Below are positions 5,333 through 6,181 of a stretch of 6,181 nucleotides of DNA, one piece after another (the first letter of the stretch is position 1; each line of letters begins with the position of its first letter). The notes beneath the pieces are model-generated. The model saw only the letters and a program-made list of their open reading frames with translations. It was not told where the DNA came from and made no database searches. Made by a program: the position numbers and the translations under genes. Location: assembly GCA_964489215.1 (NCBI GenBank), contig CAZAYB010000190.1, positions 1-6,181 on the forward strand. The letters are read 5' to 3'. Source of the DNA: CAZAYB01 sp964489215 (GTDB lineage Bacteria; Planctomycetota; Phycisphaerae; Sedimentisphaerales; Anaerohalosphaeraceae).

Positions 5333-6181
5333 TTAAAGCTTTGGATTTTCTAAACCATTTTTATTTACTGCTTTTATTCCCGCAATCAGAGCCTTGGCCT
5401 TTATCAAAGTCTCTTGCCATTCAAGTTCCGGGTCTGAGTCGCAGACTATGCCTCCGCCAGTCTGGGCATAGGCAACCTTGTCACTGATGATAATCGTTCT
5501 TATGGCAATGTTCAAGGATGCTTTCTTGTCAAGTGCAATATATCCTATTGAACCGGTGTAAACAGACCGTCTGTTGGGCTCGAGCTGTTCAATAATTTTC
5601 ATTGCTCTTATCTTTGGTGCTCCAGTGATAGACCCTCCAGGAAACATTGCCTTTAATATTTCACAAAAAGTCCTGCCGTCGAGTTCCTTTCTCAGACGAC
5701 CCTGGATTGACGCCACAGCGTGAAATACTGTCGGATATGCTTCTATAGCTCTGGGCTGAGATACTTTTATTGTACCGAATTGACATATCCTGGTTATATC
5801 GTTCCTTTCCAGGTCAATTATCATATTCAGTTCGGCTTTTTCTTTTTCACATTTTTCAAGCTCGTTTATTCTTGATTCATTTATTCTTGCGGAAAAAGTA
5901 TTATTTTCAAGCTCCCTTGCCCTTGTTCCCTTTATCGGTTTAGTTGTGATTATTTTATCATTAACGTTTATGAACATTTCCGGAGAGGCACTTACTATCT
6001 GGAATTTACCAGTGTCGATATAAGCAGAATAAGGGCTTGGGTTGTTGCGGTTTTGCCAGATGAACAAATCGATCGCAGAAGCATTGAAAGGCAAGTGAAA
6101 TCTCTGGCTTAGATTTATCTGATAAACTTCCCCATCTGTGATGTACCTTTTTGTCTTAGCAAGAGCATTAAAATAATATTC
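5333..6181 (-). CDS. pabB: Aminodeoxychorismate synthase component I (5'-truncated by window edge)
   Basis: The frame stays open to the last base, so 282 C-terminal residues are visible of a protein that is usually about 450 or more. The first visible residues include Y-I-T-D-G-E-V-Y-Q-I-N-L-S-Q-R-F, the classic entry of the chorismate-binding domain. No true start codon is in the window; a TTG at 6094 is an internal Leu. Further motifs are S-A-S-P-E-M-F, P-I-K-G-T-R-A-R, K-A-E-L-N-M-I-I-D-L-E-R-N-D-I, M-F-P-G-G-S-I-T-G-A-P-K and Q-T-G-G-G-I-V-C-D-S. The PIKGT motif (Lys codon at 5932-5930) supports PabB over anthranilate synthase TrpE, which has PIAGT, because that Lys is the nucleophile in aminodeoxychorismate synthases. 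It converts chorismate and ammonia to aminodeoxychorismate, the substrate of the adjacent pabC product. The glutaminase partner PabA is not in the window. Confidence 0.92.
   Translation of the reverse strand, partial: EYYFNALAKTKRYITDGEVYQINLSQRFHLPFNASAIDLFIWQNRNNPSPYSAYIDTGKFQIVSASPEMFINVNDKIITTKPIKGTRARELENNTFSARINESRINELEKCEKEKAELNMIIDLERNDITRICQFGTIKVSQPRAIEAYPTVFHAVASIQGRLRKELDGRTFCEILKAMFPGGSITGAPKIRAMKIIEQLEPNRRSVYTGSIGYIALDKKASLNIAIRTIIISDKVAYAQTGGGIVCDSDPELEWQETLIKAKALIAGIKAVNKNGLENPKL

Overview
The window is a 6.2 kb piece of an AT-rich bacterial chromosome carrying ordinary housekeeping and signalling genes. It holds no rRNA, tRNA, insertion sequence or CRISPR array that I can see. 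A PQQ-type beta-propeller lipoprotein, a Nif3 protein with SYHP/SHS..ER motifs and generally weak Shine-Dalgarno sequences together suggest Planctomycetota or a neighbouring PVC lineage. That placement is an inference, because no marker gene is present.

Layout. On the left, a minus-strand gene (38-1219) encodes an eight-repeat PQQ-like propeller lipoprotein. A 260-305 bp AT-rich divergent spacer separates it from a plus-strand cheD (1525-2025), the chemoreceptor glutamine deamidase. The spacer contains an exact sigma-28/FliA-type -10 octamer upstream of cheD. On the right, a tightly packed minus-strand cluster reads leftward from the window edge: pabB (5' end cut off) - pabC - nif3-like - scpB. 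pabB and pabC make p-aminobenzoate from chorismate for folate. The Nif3-family protein is a dinuclear-metal protein of uncertain role. scpB, a condensin accessory subunit, overlaps the nif3 stop codon by ATGA and carries an unusual acidic N-terminal extension of about 115 residues.

The most interesting part is the 412 bp convergent gap between cheD and scpB (2026-2437). On the minus strand it holds, in correct order and spacing, a 9-A tract, a TTGACA -35 box, a 17 bp spacer, a TATAAG -10 box, a short C/U-rich segment, and a strong intrinsic terminator with eight U residues. This is the complete architecture of an undescribed small RNA gene of about 79 nt. Its predicted single-stranded 5' part contains AUCACCCUCCU, which differs by one inserted C from the AUCACCUCCU at the 3' end of 16S rRNA. 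It could therefore pair with Shine-Dalgarno sequences and start codons. The same gap also holds a GC-rich patch with a repeated motif and a pair of 9 bp direct repeats that no gene explains.
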